A stretch of 64,000 bases of DNA, taken from the NCBI GenBank assembly GCA_023336205.1, contig JALQCR010000003.1:124001-188000 (forward strand). The letters are read 5' to 3'. The notes under the pieces were generated by a model. It ran no database searches. It saw only the letters and a list, made by a program, of their open reading frames with translations, and was not told the DNA's origin. This DNA comes from Pseudanabaena sp. Salubria-1. GTDB taxonomy: Bacteria > Cyanobacteriota > Cyanobacteriia > Pseudanabaenales > Pseudanabaenaceae. The position numbers and the translations under genes were made by a program. Every line of letters begins with the position of its first letter. The first letter of the stretch is position 1. Positions 44,406 to 53,367 of this stretch are shown piece by piece.

Positions 44406-45769
44406 GTTAATTCTTGGATGGTTGGCGCGATCGCTTGATTGAGATTGCCCGCACCAAGAAATACAGCTAGATCCCCAGACTGCAAATTTTTCACTAAGAA
44501 GGCTTGAACATCTTTGAGCGTTGGCAAATAATGCACTTGATCTTGTACTAAGGCGATCGCTTCAGCAACTTGTGGGCCTGTAATCTTGCCATCATTGGGT
44601 TCACTAGCAGCATAGATATCGGTGACAATCACCACATCTGCATCGGTAAAGGAATGACTAAATTCTGCCAAGAATCTATGGGTGCGGCTATAGCGATGGG
44701 GCTGAAAAATCGCAACTACACGACTAGTCGTATTTTGTTGTCTTGCTGAAGCAAGGGTCGCAATAATTTCGCTAGGGTGATGGGCATAGTCATCAACAAA
44801 AGTAATCCCGTTCTGCACTCCTTTAATCTCAAAACGGCGACTAGCACCAACAAAATCAGGTAAAGAGTCGGCGATCGCTTGCCACTCAACACCAACATAA
44901 CGTGCTACTGCGATCGCGGCAAGAACATTACTGAGATTATGCTTGCCAAGCAGCCCCACTGAAATTTTACCTAAGGCTTTGCCTCGTTCGATCACTAAGG
45001 CTTGAGTATCTGACGGGGTGTAACTCACTTCCGACACCATATAGTCTGCGGTCGGGTCACTCAAACTATAGGTAATGTCTGAATGAATAAACTCCTTAAC
45101 CGTTGGGCAATCAATACATCCAACGACAATTTCACAACGTTTTGCAAAAGTCTTAAAGATTTCAACGACCTGCTCAAGGCTGTGATAGTGATCTGGGTGA
45201 TCTAGCTCAATATTGGTAATAATGCCAATATGGGATAAAAATTTTACTAAAGTACCATCCGACTCATCGGCTTCAGCAACTAAATATTTTCCTTGCCCCA
45301 AACGCGCATTTCCCTGCCAAGCGCTAACTTCACCACCGATGATAATACTAGGATCGAGTCCAGCTTTGAGCAACAAGAAGCCAACTAAGCTACTAGTTGT
45401 TGTTTTGCCGTGAGTACCTGCAACGGAGATCGCCTGAAATTGTTCGATCAACGCTGCTAATAAGTCTGAACGATGCAAAATTGGTAAGGCGTTTGCTAAA
45501 GCTACCTGAAACTCAGGGTTTTGTTGATTGATAGCTGTCGAACAGACGACCTGAGGTGCATTTGCTAGATCGATGTTGTCTGCATGATGCCCTTGAAAAA
45601 TTTTTACATCTAGAGCCTGTAATTTTTGAGTGATGCGATTGCTACTAATATCCGAGCCAGATACTGTAAATCCTTGCTTCGCCAAAATATAGGCGATCGC
45701 CGACATCCCGATTCCGCCAATACCCACAAAATGAAACGGTCTACCGCTGAAATCAACTGGATTCAGCAT
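44399..45769 (-). CDS. murC: UDP-N-acetylmuramate-L-alanine ligase MurC
   Basis: Adds L-Ala to UDP-MurNAc. HFVGIGGIGMSAIAYIL opens the Rossmann domain, SVAGTHGKTTTSSLVGF is the ATP P-loop and EADESDGTLVKF and DDYAHHPSEIIATL the Mur ligase motifs. Length 456 aa is normal. It is the first gene of murC-murB and follows a palindrome after the Crp gene. Confidence 0.97.
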   Translation of the reverse strand: MLNPVDFSGRPFHFVGIGGIGMSAIAYILAKQGFTVSGSDISSNRITQKLQALDVKIFQGHHADNIDLANAPQVVCSTAINQQNPEFQVALANALPILHRSDLLAALIEQFQAISVAGTHGKTTTSSLVGFLLLKAGLDPSIIIGGEVSAWQGNARLGQGKYLVAEADESDGTLVKFLSHIGIITNIELDHPDHYHSLEQVVEIFKTFAKRCEIVVGCIDCPTVKEFIHSDITYSLSDPTADYMVSEVSYTPSDTQALVIERGKALGKISVGLLGKHNLSNVLAAIAVARYVGVEWQAIADSLPDFVGASRRFEIKGVQNGITFVDDYAHHPSEIIATLASARQQNTTSRVVAIFQPHRYSRTHRFLAEFSHSFTDADVVIVTDIYAASEPNDGKITGPQVAEAIALVQDQVHYLPTLKDVQAFLVKNLQSGDLAVFLGAGNLNQAIAPTIQELTH

Positions 45770-45809
45770 TTATACTTCTTACCTACCAAATAACGAGCCT
45801 AATAATAAC

Positions 45810-45846
45810 AGATCAAAAGGTGACGCGAAGCAACACCTTTTGATCT
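45810..45846 (-). terminator. Hairpin after the Crp-family gene
   Basis: AGATCAAAAGGTG pairs with CACCTTTTGATCT across the loop ACGCGAAGCAA. It just touches the stop codon of the regulator gene. Confidence 0.7.
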
Positions 45847-46537
45847 AAACCATCAAAGATTCTAAGCCTTCAGGGTTGAGGATGCATAGTACATCGCGAT
45901 CGGGAATACGCTGAATTAAATTTTTGCGTTCTAATTTACCCAATACACGAGTGACTGTCTCCCTTGCTAACCCACTTAGACTACTAAGCTCACGATGGGG
46001 TAAATTGGGGATTTCTAAACCACCACTGACTTTTGTCCCTTGCCCTTCAGCTAGAAACAGCAGAACATCGGCGACACGAGAAGTACTATCAGCTTCCCGT
46101 AAGCGCAAACGTCGATTAACTTGACGTAAGCGCTTTGCCATTAGCCTTGCTAAATGAATGCCTGCGATTGGCTCTGTTTCAAGCAGATGTACAAAATCTG
46201 AAGCTGGCAGACTACCAATAGTTGTCGGTGTAAGCGTAATCACATCAGTGGATCTGGGTACTTGATCTAGTGGAGCCATTTCGCCAAACATCTCACCAAA
46301 GCCTAGTATGTTTAGGGTAATTTCTTTACCATCAAGGTTATAGGTGCGAATTTTTGCCCAGCCTTCCAAGATGAAATAAACTGAGTTGCCCCAATCATTT
46401 TCCAACAAAATCACTTGATCGGCTGGATGGCTACGTGTAACCATATGGGCTGTAGCCCTAATTACGGCTTCATCAGGCAACCCCACAAAGAATGGGGCGG
46501 ACATAATTTTTTGCTGAAGATCAGTTCCATCCCGCAT
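45845..46537 (-). CDS. Crp/Fnr-family transcription regulator
   Basis: 230 residues: an N-terminal cNMP-binding beta-roll (about 15-125; FGEMFGEMAPLDQVPRSTDVI matches the phosphate-binding cassette), the dimer helix (130-160) and a C-terminal winged HTH (HRELSSLSGLARETVTRVLGKLE). It differs from NtcA, whose sequence opening and binding site are unlike. The ligand is uncertain, as the usual Arg of cAMP-binding is followed by Ser-Thr. Targets unknown. Confidence 0.87.
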   Translation of the reverse strand: MRDGTDLQQKIMSAPFFVGLPDEAVIRATAHMVTRSHPADQVILLENDWGNSVYFILEGWAKIRTYNLDGKEITLNILGFGEMFGEMAPLDQVPRSTDVITLTPTTIGSLPASDFVHLLETEPIAGIHLARLMAKRLRQVNRRLRLREADSTSRVADVLLFLAEGQGTKVSGGLEIPNLPHRELSSLSGLARETVTRVLGKLERKNLIQRIPDRDVLCILNPEGLESLMV

Positions 46538-46730
46538 AGTGGCTGCTCGTATTTCTTAAAGATTTATTGTAAGTAATCACTCTATCCGAGTTTGTGGCGA
46601 TAGGTATTACCATCAGCACAATGACTTAGTTATTTTAGAACCCAAACCTGCGGCAATTTACGATTAAGCAACCCGTAAATTTGTCGTTAAAAGAGTTGAA
46701 GGAAAGTTTTAACTACTAATTATGAACAAA

Positions 46731-46791
46731 AAAGCTCATATTTTTTATAAAAGCCGAGTGAAGCATAGCTTTTATAAAAAATATGAGCTTT
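46731..46791. repeat. Perfect 24-bp-arm palindrome
   Basis: AAAGCTCATATTTTTTATAAAAGC is cut here to its pairing ends: AAAGCTCATA (46731) with TATGAGCTTT (ending 46791); arms 46731-46754 and 46768-46791, 13-base loop. Confidence 0.8.
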
Positions 46792-46858
46792 GATTTATTG
46801 CAATTTTGTTAAACAAAGTTTTGTTTTTATCTCTGTACAAAGCTACTCACTTCATAGT

Positions 46859-46903
46859 GAATAAATAGTGGTATGTAACGAAGCCACACATCACTATTTA
46901 TTC
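46859..46903. repeat. Palindrome related to the one at 1308-1376
   Basis: GAATAAATAGTG (46859-46870) pairs with CACTATTTATTC (46892-46903). The arms are the same sequence as in the palindrome upstream of pstS, though the loops differ. Confidence 0.75.
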
Positions 46904-46984
46904 GCCTTGCAACACTTATCCTTATTAATATGGGAAAGGAACGTATTCATTTATAGCTTAAGTACTTATACAAAATAAATGTTT

Positions 46985-47032
46985 AATTAGTAAGGGTTTG
47001 CCCACGCAGAGGCAAGCGAAACCTTACTAATT
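46985..47032 (-). terminator. Terminator of the TerB gene
   Basis: AATTAGTAAGG pairs with CCTTACTAATT, with an inner TTGCC/GGCAA stem. It overlaps the end of the TerB gene by six bases on the minus strand. Confidence 0.7.
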
Positions 47033-47536
47033 TGCATTTCCGAGCAATTTATGTAGTCTTAATGCCAAAGATTTAATAATTCCGTTGGGATTGGATTCTT
47101 CATGAGGAATGATAGAAGCTTCAATGTCAGCTACAACATCTGGGGGCAAATCTAGTATCCTGACTAGCCTTTGATAGGCTGCGGCTTCATCAAGATTAAT
47201 CATTGGTTCATCTGGATTGCGCCGACTAGCTTGGATCACTTGGTAGCCAAGTCTGAGAGTCATTTTTCGATCTTCAACACTTTTGATGTTTGGTACAACT
47301 TCTTCAAGAGGAATATTTTGACCTAAATAATCTTTAAGACGAGTTTTTAGATCGCTACGTTCTTTTTCAGTTTTGGCAAATAACATTGCAAATTCATCAA
47401 GCATCAGTCGAATTTCATCAGGCTCAAGCTTGCCATCAGCCCAAGCCATTGCAGCTACAGCACGAAGCATATCCATCTGACGAGGACTAATCGGAGGGGG
47501 AAGTTCTTGAGGTGTCATAGATTTACCCTTAGCCAA
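47027..47536 (-). CDS. TerB-family protein
   Basis: 169-residue soluble protein. MDMLRAVAAMAWADGKLEPDEIRLM matches the start of the TerB alpha-helical fold (tellurite-resistance family), whose Asp-Gly-x-Leu helix-loop binds a metal in some relatives. The N-terminal tail (1-20) is Pro/Lys-rich. No other ter genes are near; a stress or signalling role is only a guess. Confidence 0.8.
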   Translation of the reverse strand: MAKGKSMTPQELPPPISPRQMDMLRAVAAMAWADGKLEPDEIRLMLDEFAMLFAKTEKERSDLKTRLKDYLGQNIPLEEVVPNIKSVEDRKMTLRLGYQVIQASRRNPDEPMINLDEAAAYQRLVRILDLPPDVVADIEASIIPHEESNPNGIIKSLALRLHKLLGNAN

Positions 47537-47843
47537 GTTTATTTGCCAAATATGCTCAAATCATAGGCTGGATTCATTAAAAATACGCCTTACTTTATTA
47601 ATGTTTATAAGTAGATACTCTCTTCCGAGAGAATAATTAGGGGCGAGTGGCGAAGCAGTTCATCCCTGATTATTCACATATTCTTTCGGTGGGAGAGGAT
47701 AAGACTTAGTCAAAAACTAGATTTATACCAATCACAAAATGGCGTGGCTATTTTGTGATTTTTAAATCCTTACAGGGTTTGTTTTTTAATTCACAAACGT
47801 GTGACAACACTTCTGTGAATTGCTATAGCTGTGCAAATATATT
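47537..47843. other. Intergenic region with repeat remnants
   Basis: Contains an imperfect hairpin (about 47615-47690) and two stretches, TATACCAATCACAAAATGGC (near 47730) and AATTCACAAACGTGTGACAAC (near 47790), related to 17047-17100. No gene seen. Confidence 0.6.
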
Positions 47844-48368
47844 CTATGTCTTACTTAGCTTTTGCTTAAGTACATCGGCATTTACGGCACTCAAATCAAT
47901 TTGAATTTCTAAGCGTTGGGTTTCATCTCGAAATAGTAAAACTGCATCACCATTGGGCTGAATAATACAGCCAAACTGAGGATCGATGACTTGAGTCTTT
48001 TGGTAGACGATTTTGGGTAGAGTAATGCGAAGTTGGTAGCTTCGACCTGACGATGGCAGAATGTCTAGTTGTTGAGTAAATTGGTTGAGTTGGAGGTAGC
48101 CAACAGAAATATTGCGTTCGTCGGGGCTATTGGGTTTGTACCAATAAAGGGTAATCCCGCGTAAGCTCGGTGTTTGAATTGCAAAAGTTTCGTCGAGAGC
48201 TTGCTTGTTCCAGTCGATCGCATTGCGATCGCTATTCTCGTTTAAGGGGCGTTGTTGCCAGATGATTTCTTGTCCTGCTAAAGATGCCCACCATTGGGCG
48301 ATACGGGCAAGATTGGCTTCAGCATCGGGTTCGGTGCTGCCAAGTGTCCAAGTAATGGTTGAGTCCAT
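47844..48368 (-). CDS. Protein of unknown function
   Basis: 174 residues with no membrane segment and no motif I recognise. It looks like a mixed alpha/beta protein: Trp-rich N-terminus (TWTLGSTEPD, RIAQWWASLAGQEIIWQQ), then a long beta region (GYLQLNQFTQQLDILP). Codon use is like the neighbours. Probably a lineage-conserved hypothetical, expressed alone. Confidence 0.6.
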   Translation of the reverse strand: MDSTITWTLGSTEPDAEANLARIAQWWASLAGQEIIWQQRPLNENSDRNAIDWNKQALDETFAIQTPSLRGITLYWYKPNSPDERNISVGYLQLNQFTQQLDILPSSGRSYQLRITLPKIVYQKTQVIDPQFGCIIQPNGDAVLLFRDETQRLEIQIDLSAVNADVLKQKLSKT

Positions 48369-48508
48369 TATTTTTTAGTACTTGTTTAGATTTACTTGTA
48401 AATTCTTTATAGCTTACTGCTTTTGAATACACTTAGAAAGTTGAGTTAGCTTATACTTGCTGAGACAATAGAAGAATATTCAGATACGTTTGAGGAGATC
48501 GAAGTTAA

Positions 48509-48676
48509 ATGTTTGGAATTGGCTGGCCAGAAGTAATTGTAATTTCGCTTGTGGGTGTAGCAATTTTTGGGGCAAAGCGAATCCCTGAAATTGGTCGCAG
48601 TGTGGGACAAGCACTACGGGGTTTCCAAGATGAAGTAAAGGGTAATGGCAAACCTGATGAATTAGATTCTAAGTAG
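48509..48676 (+). CDS. tatA: Sec-independent translocase protein TatA/TatE-like
   Basis: 55 residues, MFGIGWPEVIVISLVGVAIFG with the family elbow AKRIPEIGRSVGQALRGFQDE. One membrane helix (about 5-20) is followed by the amphipathic helix and a charged tail, typical of TatA, which builds the pore for folded, twin-arginine proteins. GAGGAG lies 12 bases upstream of ATG. Too short for usual length cut-offs. A terminator follows (48684-48729). No tatC is adjacent. Confidence 0.9.
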   Translation: MFGIGWPEVIVISLVGVAIFGAKRIPEIGRSVGQALRGFQDEVKGNGKPDELDSK

Positions 48677-48683
48677 CTAAGAA

Positions 48684-48729
48684 CCCAAAATCTATACCGC
48701 CCGCTACACGGGCAGTATAGATTTTGGGG
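48684..48729 (+). terminator. Terminator of tatA
   Basis: CCCAAAATCTATAC...GTATAGATTTTGGG with an inner GCCCG/CGGGC core, 8 bases after the stop. Confidence 0.75.
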
Positions 48730-48823
48730 CTATTTTTTTAATCATGCTCAATTACGTGAAGATAGCTAAATTAAAAAAGTATCAGTTCAAAGTCCTAACT
48801 TTATCTGTAATATAAATTTCTTG

Positions 48824-49417
48824 TTAAAAGTGATGCTTGGCATTACTTTTAACAAGGGTCTTGGTTTCGTCTTCAGCACAAAGTGCTGTCAGAATATCAA
48901 TATAGGTTTCGCCTTGAGCGATCAGATGGATAAGGCGAGCTTCAGACAAGACTTCTAGATCATCTTCTAAATTTAAGTCAAGATTTTTTGTCTCTTCTTT
49001 ATTTTGTGAGCTCATTGGTGCTGAGAGATTAATCTTGAGATGGTTTGGCGGAATTTTAAGCAGTTTACTTGCCCACTCGATCGCCACCACACCGAGAGGA
49101 AAATCTTCACCACGCCAATATTCTTCTAAATGTAAGCTGGGAATTTGAGATGGCTCTAGGCGATAAAGATCAATGTGATAAAGTGGCAAGCGACCTTCAG
49201 TGTATTCATCAATTAGCGTAAACGTTGGACTAGTAATTGTCGAGCTAATGCCAAGTGCACGACCAAAGGCTTGCATAAAAGTGGTTTTGCCGCTGCCGAG
49301 ATTGCCTTCGAGCAGGATAATTGTACCTGTAGCCACAAGCTGAGCTAGTTGGGTCGCGATCGCTTGCGTCACACCAAGATTATCGGCATAAATCTCAATC
49401 TTTACAGTCTCAGTCAT
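48824..49417 (-). CDS. tsaE: tRNA threonylcarbamoyladenosine biosynthesis ATPase TsaE
   Basis: ATPase needed with TsaB/TsaD for the t6A modification of tRNA. Walker A is EGNLGSGKTTFMQAFG near residue 38, followed by SPTFTLIDEYTEGRLPLYHIDLYRL, both diagnostic. The last 60 residues are an acidic, variable tail; the length (197) is longer than the usual 150. Divergent from moaC, with a small ATGGTTAG/CTAACCAT hairpin (49465-49486) between. Confidence 0.92.
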   Translation of the reverse strand: MTETVKIEIYADNLGVTQAIATQLAQLVATGTIILLEGNLGSGKTTFMQAFGRALGISSTITSPTFTLIDEYTEGRLPLYHIDLYRLEPSQIPSLHLEEYWRGEDFPLGVVAIEWASKLLKIPPNHLKINLSAPMSSQNKEETKNLDLNLEDDLEVLSEARLIHLIAQGETYIDILTALCAEDETKTLVKSNAKHHF

Positions 49418-49550
49418 AATTCGGGTAAACTTTTGTACTAGGTGAAGAGTCTGGTCATGGCTGAATGGTTAGCAACGACTAACCATGATTAAATACTTCG
49501 TAACCTTGTTTTGTTTTTATATTATTGAGCTAATTTCGGCAAAGTTTTTT

Positions 49551-50063
49551 ATGGATACGGATATTCTTCAGTCACTCGCTCATCTCGATCAAAGTGGTAA
49601 TGCTCAGATGGTGGATGTGACGCATAAACCGCAAACGGTGAGACGGGCGATCGCTGTTTGCGAGATATCTATGAAAACAACAACATTAGATGCCATCCAA
49701 TCAGGAAATGTGCCAAAGGGAGATGTATTAGGGACGGCAAGACTAGCAGGGATTATGGCAGCGAAACAAACAGCTAACTTGATCCCCATGTGTCATCCGA
49801 TTAATCTCACTAGTGTCGATGTCAAGATTTTTCTAGATGAAAATATCCCTGGCTATCAAATTGAGGCTGAGGTCAAAACTAAATCTGAAACTGGAGTGGA
49901 AATGGAAGCCATGACTGCTGCCACGATCGCGGCTTTAACCCTTTACGATATGGCAAAGTCCCTTGAAAAGACGATGATCATCTCGAATACAAGGTTGATC
50001 CATAAGAGTGGCGGAAAGTCAGGGGATTTTAATGCACCTAAAGGAGATTATTGCGATATCTAA
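49551..50063 (+). CDS. moaC: Cyclic pyranopterin monophosphate synthase MoaC
   Basis: Molybdenum cofactor synthesis, cyclic pyranopterin step. [22 protein letters not shown], then [15 protein letters not shown] and [23 protein letters not shown] are the family signature. I start at ATG 49551 because families begin just before SGNAQMVDV; an in-frame ATG at 49485 adds a hydrophobic piece unlike MoaC. 170 residues. Other moa genes are not adjacent. Confidence 0.94.
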   Translation: MDTDILQSLAHLDQSGNAQMVDVTHKPQTVRRAIAVCEISMKTTTLDAIQSGNVPKGDVLGTARLAGIMAAKQTANLIPMCHPINLTSVDVKIFLDENIPGYQIEAEVKTKSETGVEMEAMTAATIAALTLYDMAKSLEKTMIISNTRLIHKSGGKSGDFNAPKGDYCDI

Positions 50064-50100
50064 GAATTAGATGCAGTAATTTCCACGGCATCTAATTCTT
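50062..50100. terminator. Shared terminator of moaC and the HMA gene
   Basis: AAGAATTAGATGC (50062-50074) pairs with GCATCTAATTCTT (50088-50100). It touches the stop codons of both convergent genes. Confidence 0.75.
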
Positions 50101-50293
50101 ATGCAGCTTTGTGACCTGCGATCGCAATTAGTTCTCGAATTTTGACTTCTGATAAATTGCTCTCGATATTTAAAGACTTAGTTGTTACATCGCCATTAAC
50201 TGCTGCTGTTGCATCGACAGATTGAATCGCTTTGGCAATAGTTTCAATACAACTAGCACAACCGATAGAAGGAACTGAGATGGTTAAATACAT
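50099..50293 (-). CDS. Heavy-metal-associated (HMA) domain protein
   Basis: 64 residues: a ferredoxin-like fold MYLTISVPSIGCASCIETIAKAI with the metal-binding Cys12-x-x-Cys15, then VNGDVTTKSLNIES. The shape is that of an Atx1/CopZ-type copper chaperone, though the usual Met of MxCxxC is Ile here. It stands alone. Probably carries copper or zinc to a P-type ATPase elsewhere. Confidence 0.85.
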   Translation of the reverse strand: MYLTISVPSIGCASCIETIAKAIQSVDATAAVNGDVTTKSLNIESNLSEVKIRELIAIAGHKAA

Positions 50294-50400
50294 AAATAAT
50301 TAATGTGAATACATAGAGATCACAATTATAGTTGAGCCATGAAACCTAAGACTCAGAATAGAGGCTTATTTTTATCTGTATATATTGGGATATTAAAATC

Positions 50401-50451
50401 CTAAATTTCTGAGAAAGTACACCTTTCGGGTGCACTTTCTCAGAAATTTAG
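50401..50451. terminator. Long hairpin upstream of the sensor kinase gene
   Basis: CTAAATTTCTGAGAAAGT pairs with ACTTTCTCAGAAATTTAG (one mismatch inside), tip CACC-TTTC-GGGTG. It lies 50 bases before the kinase start. Confidence 0.7.
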
Positions 50452-50499
50452 AAAACTTATAGTTAATAGCTGCGACATTTGGTAGAGGATTTGGCGATT

Positions 50500-53307
50500 A
50501 TGCAAAATATCCTAGATCATGTTCAATGCGGAATCTTTGTTTTGTCGATTGAAGCAAATACGCAAGTATCTGATCTAAATGATCAGGGATTTGTTCTGCG
50601 GTTTTCTCTCGCTAATTCCGCATTTGTCCATCTTGTTTTTGGGGAACGTAGTATCGATCAAACTGTTGATCTAGTTGGCTTACAGCCAAAGGAATGTTTG
50701 TCTTTAGGATTTGCTGAATTATTAAACAAATATGTTCGTCAATGTTTGCAAACACGACAAGTTGTTGTGTTTGAAGAACAACTTGATTTAGTGACAAATC
50801 GGATGCTATCGATTTCGCTATCCCTGGATATTGACAGTATCAACAACTCAGAGCAGATCGTCGGAACTTGCCAAGATATTACTGACCGCTCACTATCAAA
50901 ATTCCAAGTTCAAGATCTCAATCAAAAAAAATTCAGCCATTTAGTGAGTGAAGTTTCTGACGCTTTTGTGGTGGTTGATCATGAAGGCGTAGTGCGATAT
51001 GTTAACCAATCAGCTGAGAACTTATTTGGGTGTAAATCTGAAGATATTATCGGTGAAACTTTTGGACTTCCTGTAGTAGCGGGGGAAAGCACTGATGTCG
51101 ATATTCTCAACCGAGGCAGTACAACCTCGGCGGAAATGCGTGTGTCAGAAACAATTGATGAAGATCGCAGAGTCTACGTGGTTGCTTCATTGCGAGATGT
51201 CTCAGAACGGAAGCGAGTAGAAGAGTCTCTGAAGTTGCGCGAACGCGCGATCGCTGCAAGTTCTAATGGGATTGTGATTACCGATGCCACCCAGTCGAAT
51301 AATCCCATGATTTATGTTAATCCCAGCTTTGAGAGGATTACAGGCTATAGCGCAGCAGAAGTAATCGGACGTGATTGTCGATTTCTGCAAGGTGGCGATC
51401 GCAATCAAATTGGGCTTTTAGATTTACGCAAAGCTATTGAAGAACAGAGGGAATGTCACTCTGTCCTGCTCAACTATCGCAAAGACGGAACGCAATTTTG
51501 GAATGATTTGTATATTGCACCCGTCTTTAATGATCATGGCGAACTTACTAACTACATCGGCATTCAAACCGACATTACCGACCAAGTAAAATCAAACCAA
51601 AAATTGCTGGCAAGTGAGGAGCGCTTACGTACTGTACTGACATCAATCAAAGAAGGTATTACATTTAGTGATGATTCAGGCTATTTTTCGATTTTCAATA
51701 CTGGGATGGAAAACCTTACGGGGTATACGTCTGTGGAAGCAAATGCTAGCCATGATTTCACAACCTTCCTATATCCCGATCGGGCTGAACATGATAAAGC
51801 TTTACAGCGATTACAGCAGCTACAGGAAAAGGGTCGAGCGATGACTGTCGAGACCCGAATTTGTCATCGTGATGGCACATTTAAAGATGTTTTAGTCTCC
51901 ACAAGGCTAATGGCTTACAAAGGTAAACGGATGTATTTAAGTAGCTATTACGACATTACTGAGCGCAAAAAAGTCGAAACTCAATTGCGCTATCAAAGCG
52001 AGAGAGAACGATTATTAAATGCAATTTTACTTAAAATTCAATGCGAATTAAATCTTGATCAAATCCTCTCAATTACTGTTAAAGAGGCTCAAGAATTATT
52101 GCGTATTGATCGAGTAGTTATTTACCAGTTTCAACAAGATTGGAGTGGTACTTTTGTCGTAGAAGCTATTAACAATCCTTTGTTATCCATTCTTGGGAAA
52201 ACAATTGATGATACATGTTTTAATCAAGATTATGCACAAAAATATCAAAACAGAGCTATATCTAGTATCAATGATGTTGAACTTGCAGATTTAAGCCCTT
52301 GCCATAAAGATCTTCTACAATGTTTTCAAGTTAAGGCTAATATCGTAGTCGCTATTTCTTTTGGAGATACGTTATGGGGATTGTTAATAGCTCATCAATG
52401 TTTTGCGCCTCGTCAGTGGGAAGAATTTGAAATTGATTTGCTCAGACAGTTGGCTAATCATGTAGCGATCGCAATTCAACAAGTAAAATTATTTGAACGA
52501 GTTCAGGATCTTAACAAAAATCTAGAATGTCAAGTTGCTGATCGCACTCAGCAGCTTGAGCAGAGTCTGAGCCAACTACAGAGGGCTTTGCTCAGAGAGA
52601 AAGAACTTAACGAACTCAAATCACAATTTATTTCCAGAGCTTCCCATGAGTTTCGCACTCCACTAGCAACCATCCAAACAGCAAGTGATCTGCTGCGAAA
52701 CTATGGACACAAAATGTCGGACGAGAAAAAACTGGAAAGAATTGATAAAATCCAACGCGAAGTTAAAGGAATGACTAACCTATTGGAGGAAGTACTAATT
52801 ATTGGCAAAACTGAATCTGGTAGATTTGATTTACAGTCAGAAAGAATTAATCTTGAAGATTTCTGTCTAGAAATTATCGAGCAAACTAAATTAATAGGCA
52901 ACGGCAAGCATCAAGTTATTTTCAAAAACATCAATGCTCCTGCAAAGATATCAATTGACACTAAATTCTTTAGACAAATTGTTTCTAACTTACTATCAAA
53001 TGCTATTAAATATTCTCCAAACACTAGTGAAGTTAATTTTACAATTTCACTAACTAGCGATCGCATTCCGCAACTTTTATTAGAGTTTAAAGATCAGGGG
53101 ATTGGCATTCCTTTAATTGATCAAGAAAAGATTTTCGACCATTTTTATCGCGCTCAAAATGTTGGTATGATCGTAGGAACTGGATTGGGGATGGCAATTA
53201 TCAAGAATTCAGTAGATATTCTTGGTGGCACAATTCAACTTACTAGTGTTGAAAATAAAGGCACAACTGTAAAGGTAAAACTTCCTTACGCCTTAATGAA
53301 TAATTAG
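50500..53307 (+). CDS. Multi-sensor histidine kinase: PAS, PAS, LOV-like PAS, PAS, bilin-type GAF, HisKA, HATPase
   Basis: 935 residues, no membrane segment. PAS-like domains at about 5-125 and 145-235. The third (about 247-360) has the LOV core GRDCRFLQG with Cys293 and the following NYRKDGTQFWNDLYIAPV ... GIQTDIT with the flavin-contacting Asn, Asn, Gln. A fourth PAS (about 375-490) is followed by a GAF domain (about 505-662) carrying DXCF (Asp571-Thr-Cys573-Phe) and the canonical Cys601-His602 (PCHKD), the two marks of a bilin-binding cyanobacteriochrome. HisKA: His716 in SHEFRTP. HATPase: NLLSNAIKYSP, DQGIGIP, GTGLGMAI. I start at ATG 50500; a TTG at 50479 is possible. The next gene encodes its likely response regulator. 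Confidence 0.88.
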   Translation: MQNILDHVQCGIFVLSIEANTQVSDLNDQGFVLRFSLANSAFVHLVFGERSIDQTVDLVGLQPKECLSLGFAELLNKYVRQCLQTRQVVVFEEQLDLVTNRMLSISLSLDIDSINNSEQIVGTCQDITDRSLSKFQVQDLNQKKFSHLVSEVSDAFVVVDHEGVVRYVNQSAENLFGCKSEDIIGETFGLPVVAGESTDVDILNRGSTTSAEMRVSETIDEDRRVYVVASLRDVSERKRVEESLKLRERAIAASSNGIVITDATQSNNPMIYVNPSFERITGYSAAEVIGRDCRFLQGGDRNQIGLLDLRKAIEEQRECHSVLLNYRKDGTQFWNDLYIAPVFNDHGELTNYIGIQTDITDQVKSNQKLLASEERLRTVLTSIKEGITFSDDSGYFSIFNTGMENLTGYTSVEANASHDFTTFLYPDRAEHDKALQRLQQLQEKGRAMTVETRICHRDGTFKDVLVSTRLMAYKGKRMYLSSYYDITERKKVETQLRYQSERERLLNAILLKIQCELNLDQILSITVKEAQELLRIDRVVIYQFQQDWSGTFVVEAINNPLLSILGKTIDDTCFNQDYAQKYQNRAISSINDVELADLSPCHKDLLQCFQVKANIVVAISFGDTLWGLLIAHQCFAPRQWEEFEIDLLRQLANHVAIAIQQVKLFERVQDLNKNLECQVADRTQQLEQSLSQLQRALLREKELNELKSQFISRASHEFRTPLATIQTASDLLRNYGHKMSDEKKLERIDKIQREVKGMTNLLEEVLIIGKTESGRFDLQSERINLEDFCLEIIEQTKLIGNGKHQVIFKNINAPAKISIDTKFFRQIVSNLLSNAIKYSPNTSEVNFTISLTSDRIPQLLLEFKDQGIGIPLIDQEKIFDHFYRAQNVGMIVGTGLGMAIIKNSVDILGGTIQLTSVENKGTTVKVKLPYALMNN

Positions 53308-53367
53308 TTTTGTGAGGCTACATTGCGCAACACTAATTATTAAATTTATAACGGAACAAACTAAATT

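Larger units (their letters stand above)
46538..47026. other. Intergenic region with several palindromes
   Basis: Holds palindromes at 46731-46791 and 46859-46903 and the start of the terminator at 46985-47032. A gapped GTAAGTAATCAC stretch near 46570 is possibly a regulatory site. No gene seen. Confidence 0.55.

Noticed and set aside
45845..46537. NtcA
   Set aside because: The HTH and opening differ from the highly conserved NtcA; assigned only to the Crp/Fnr family.
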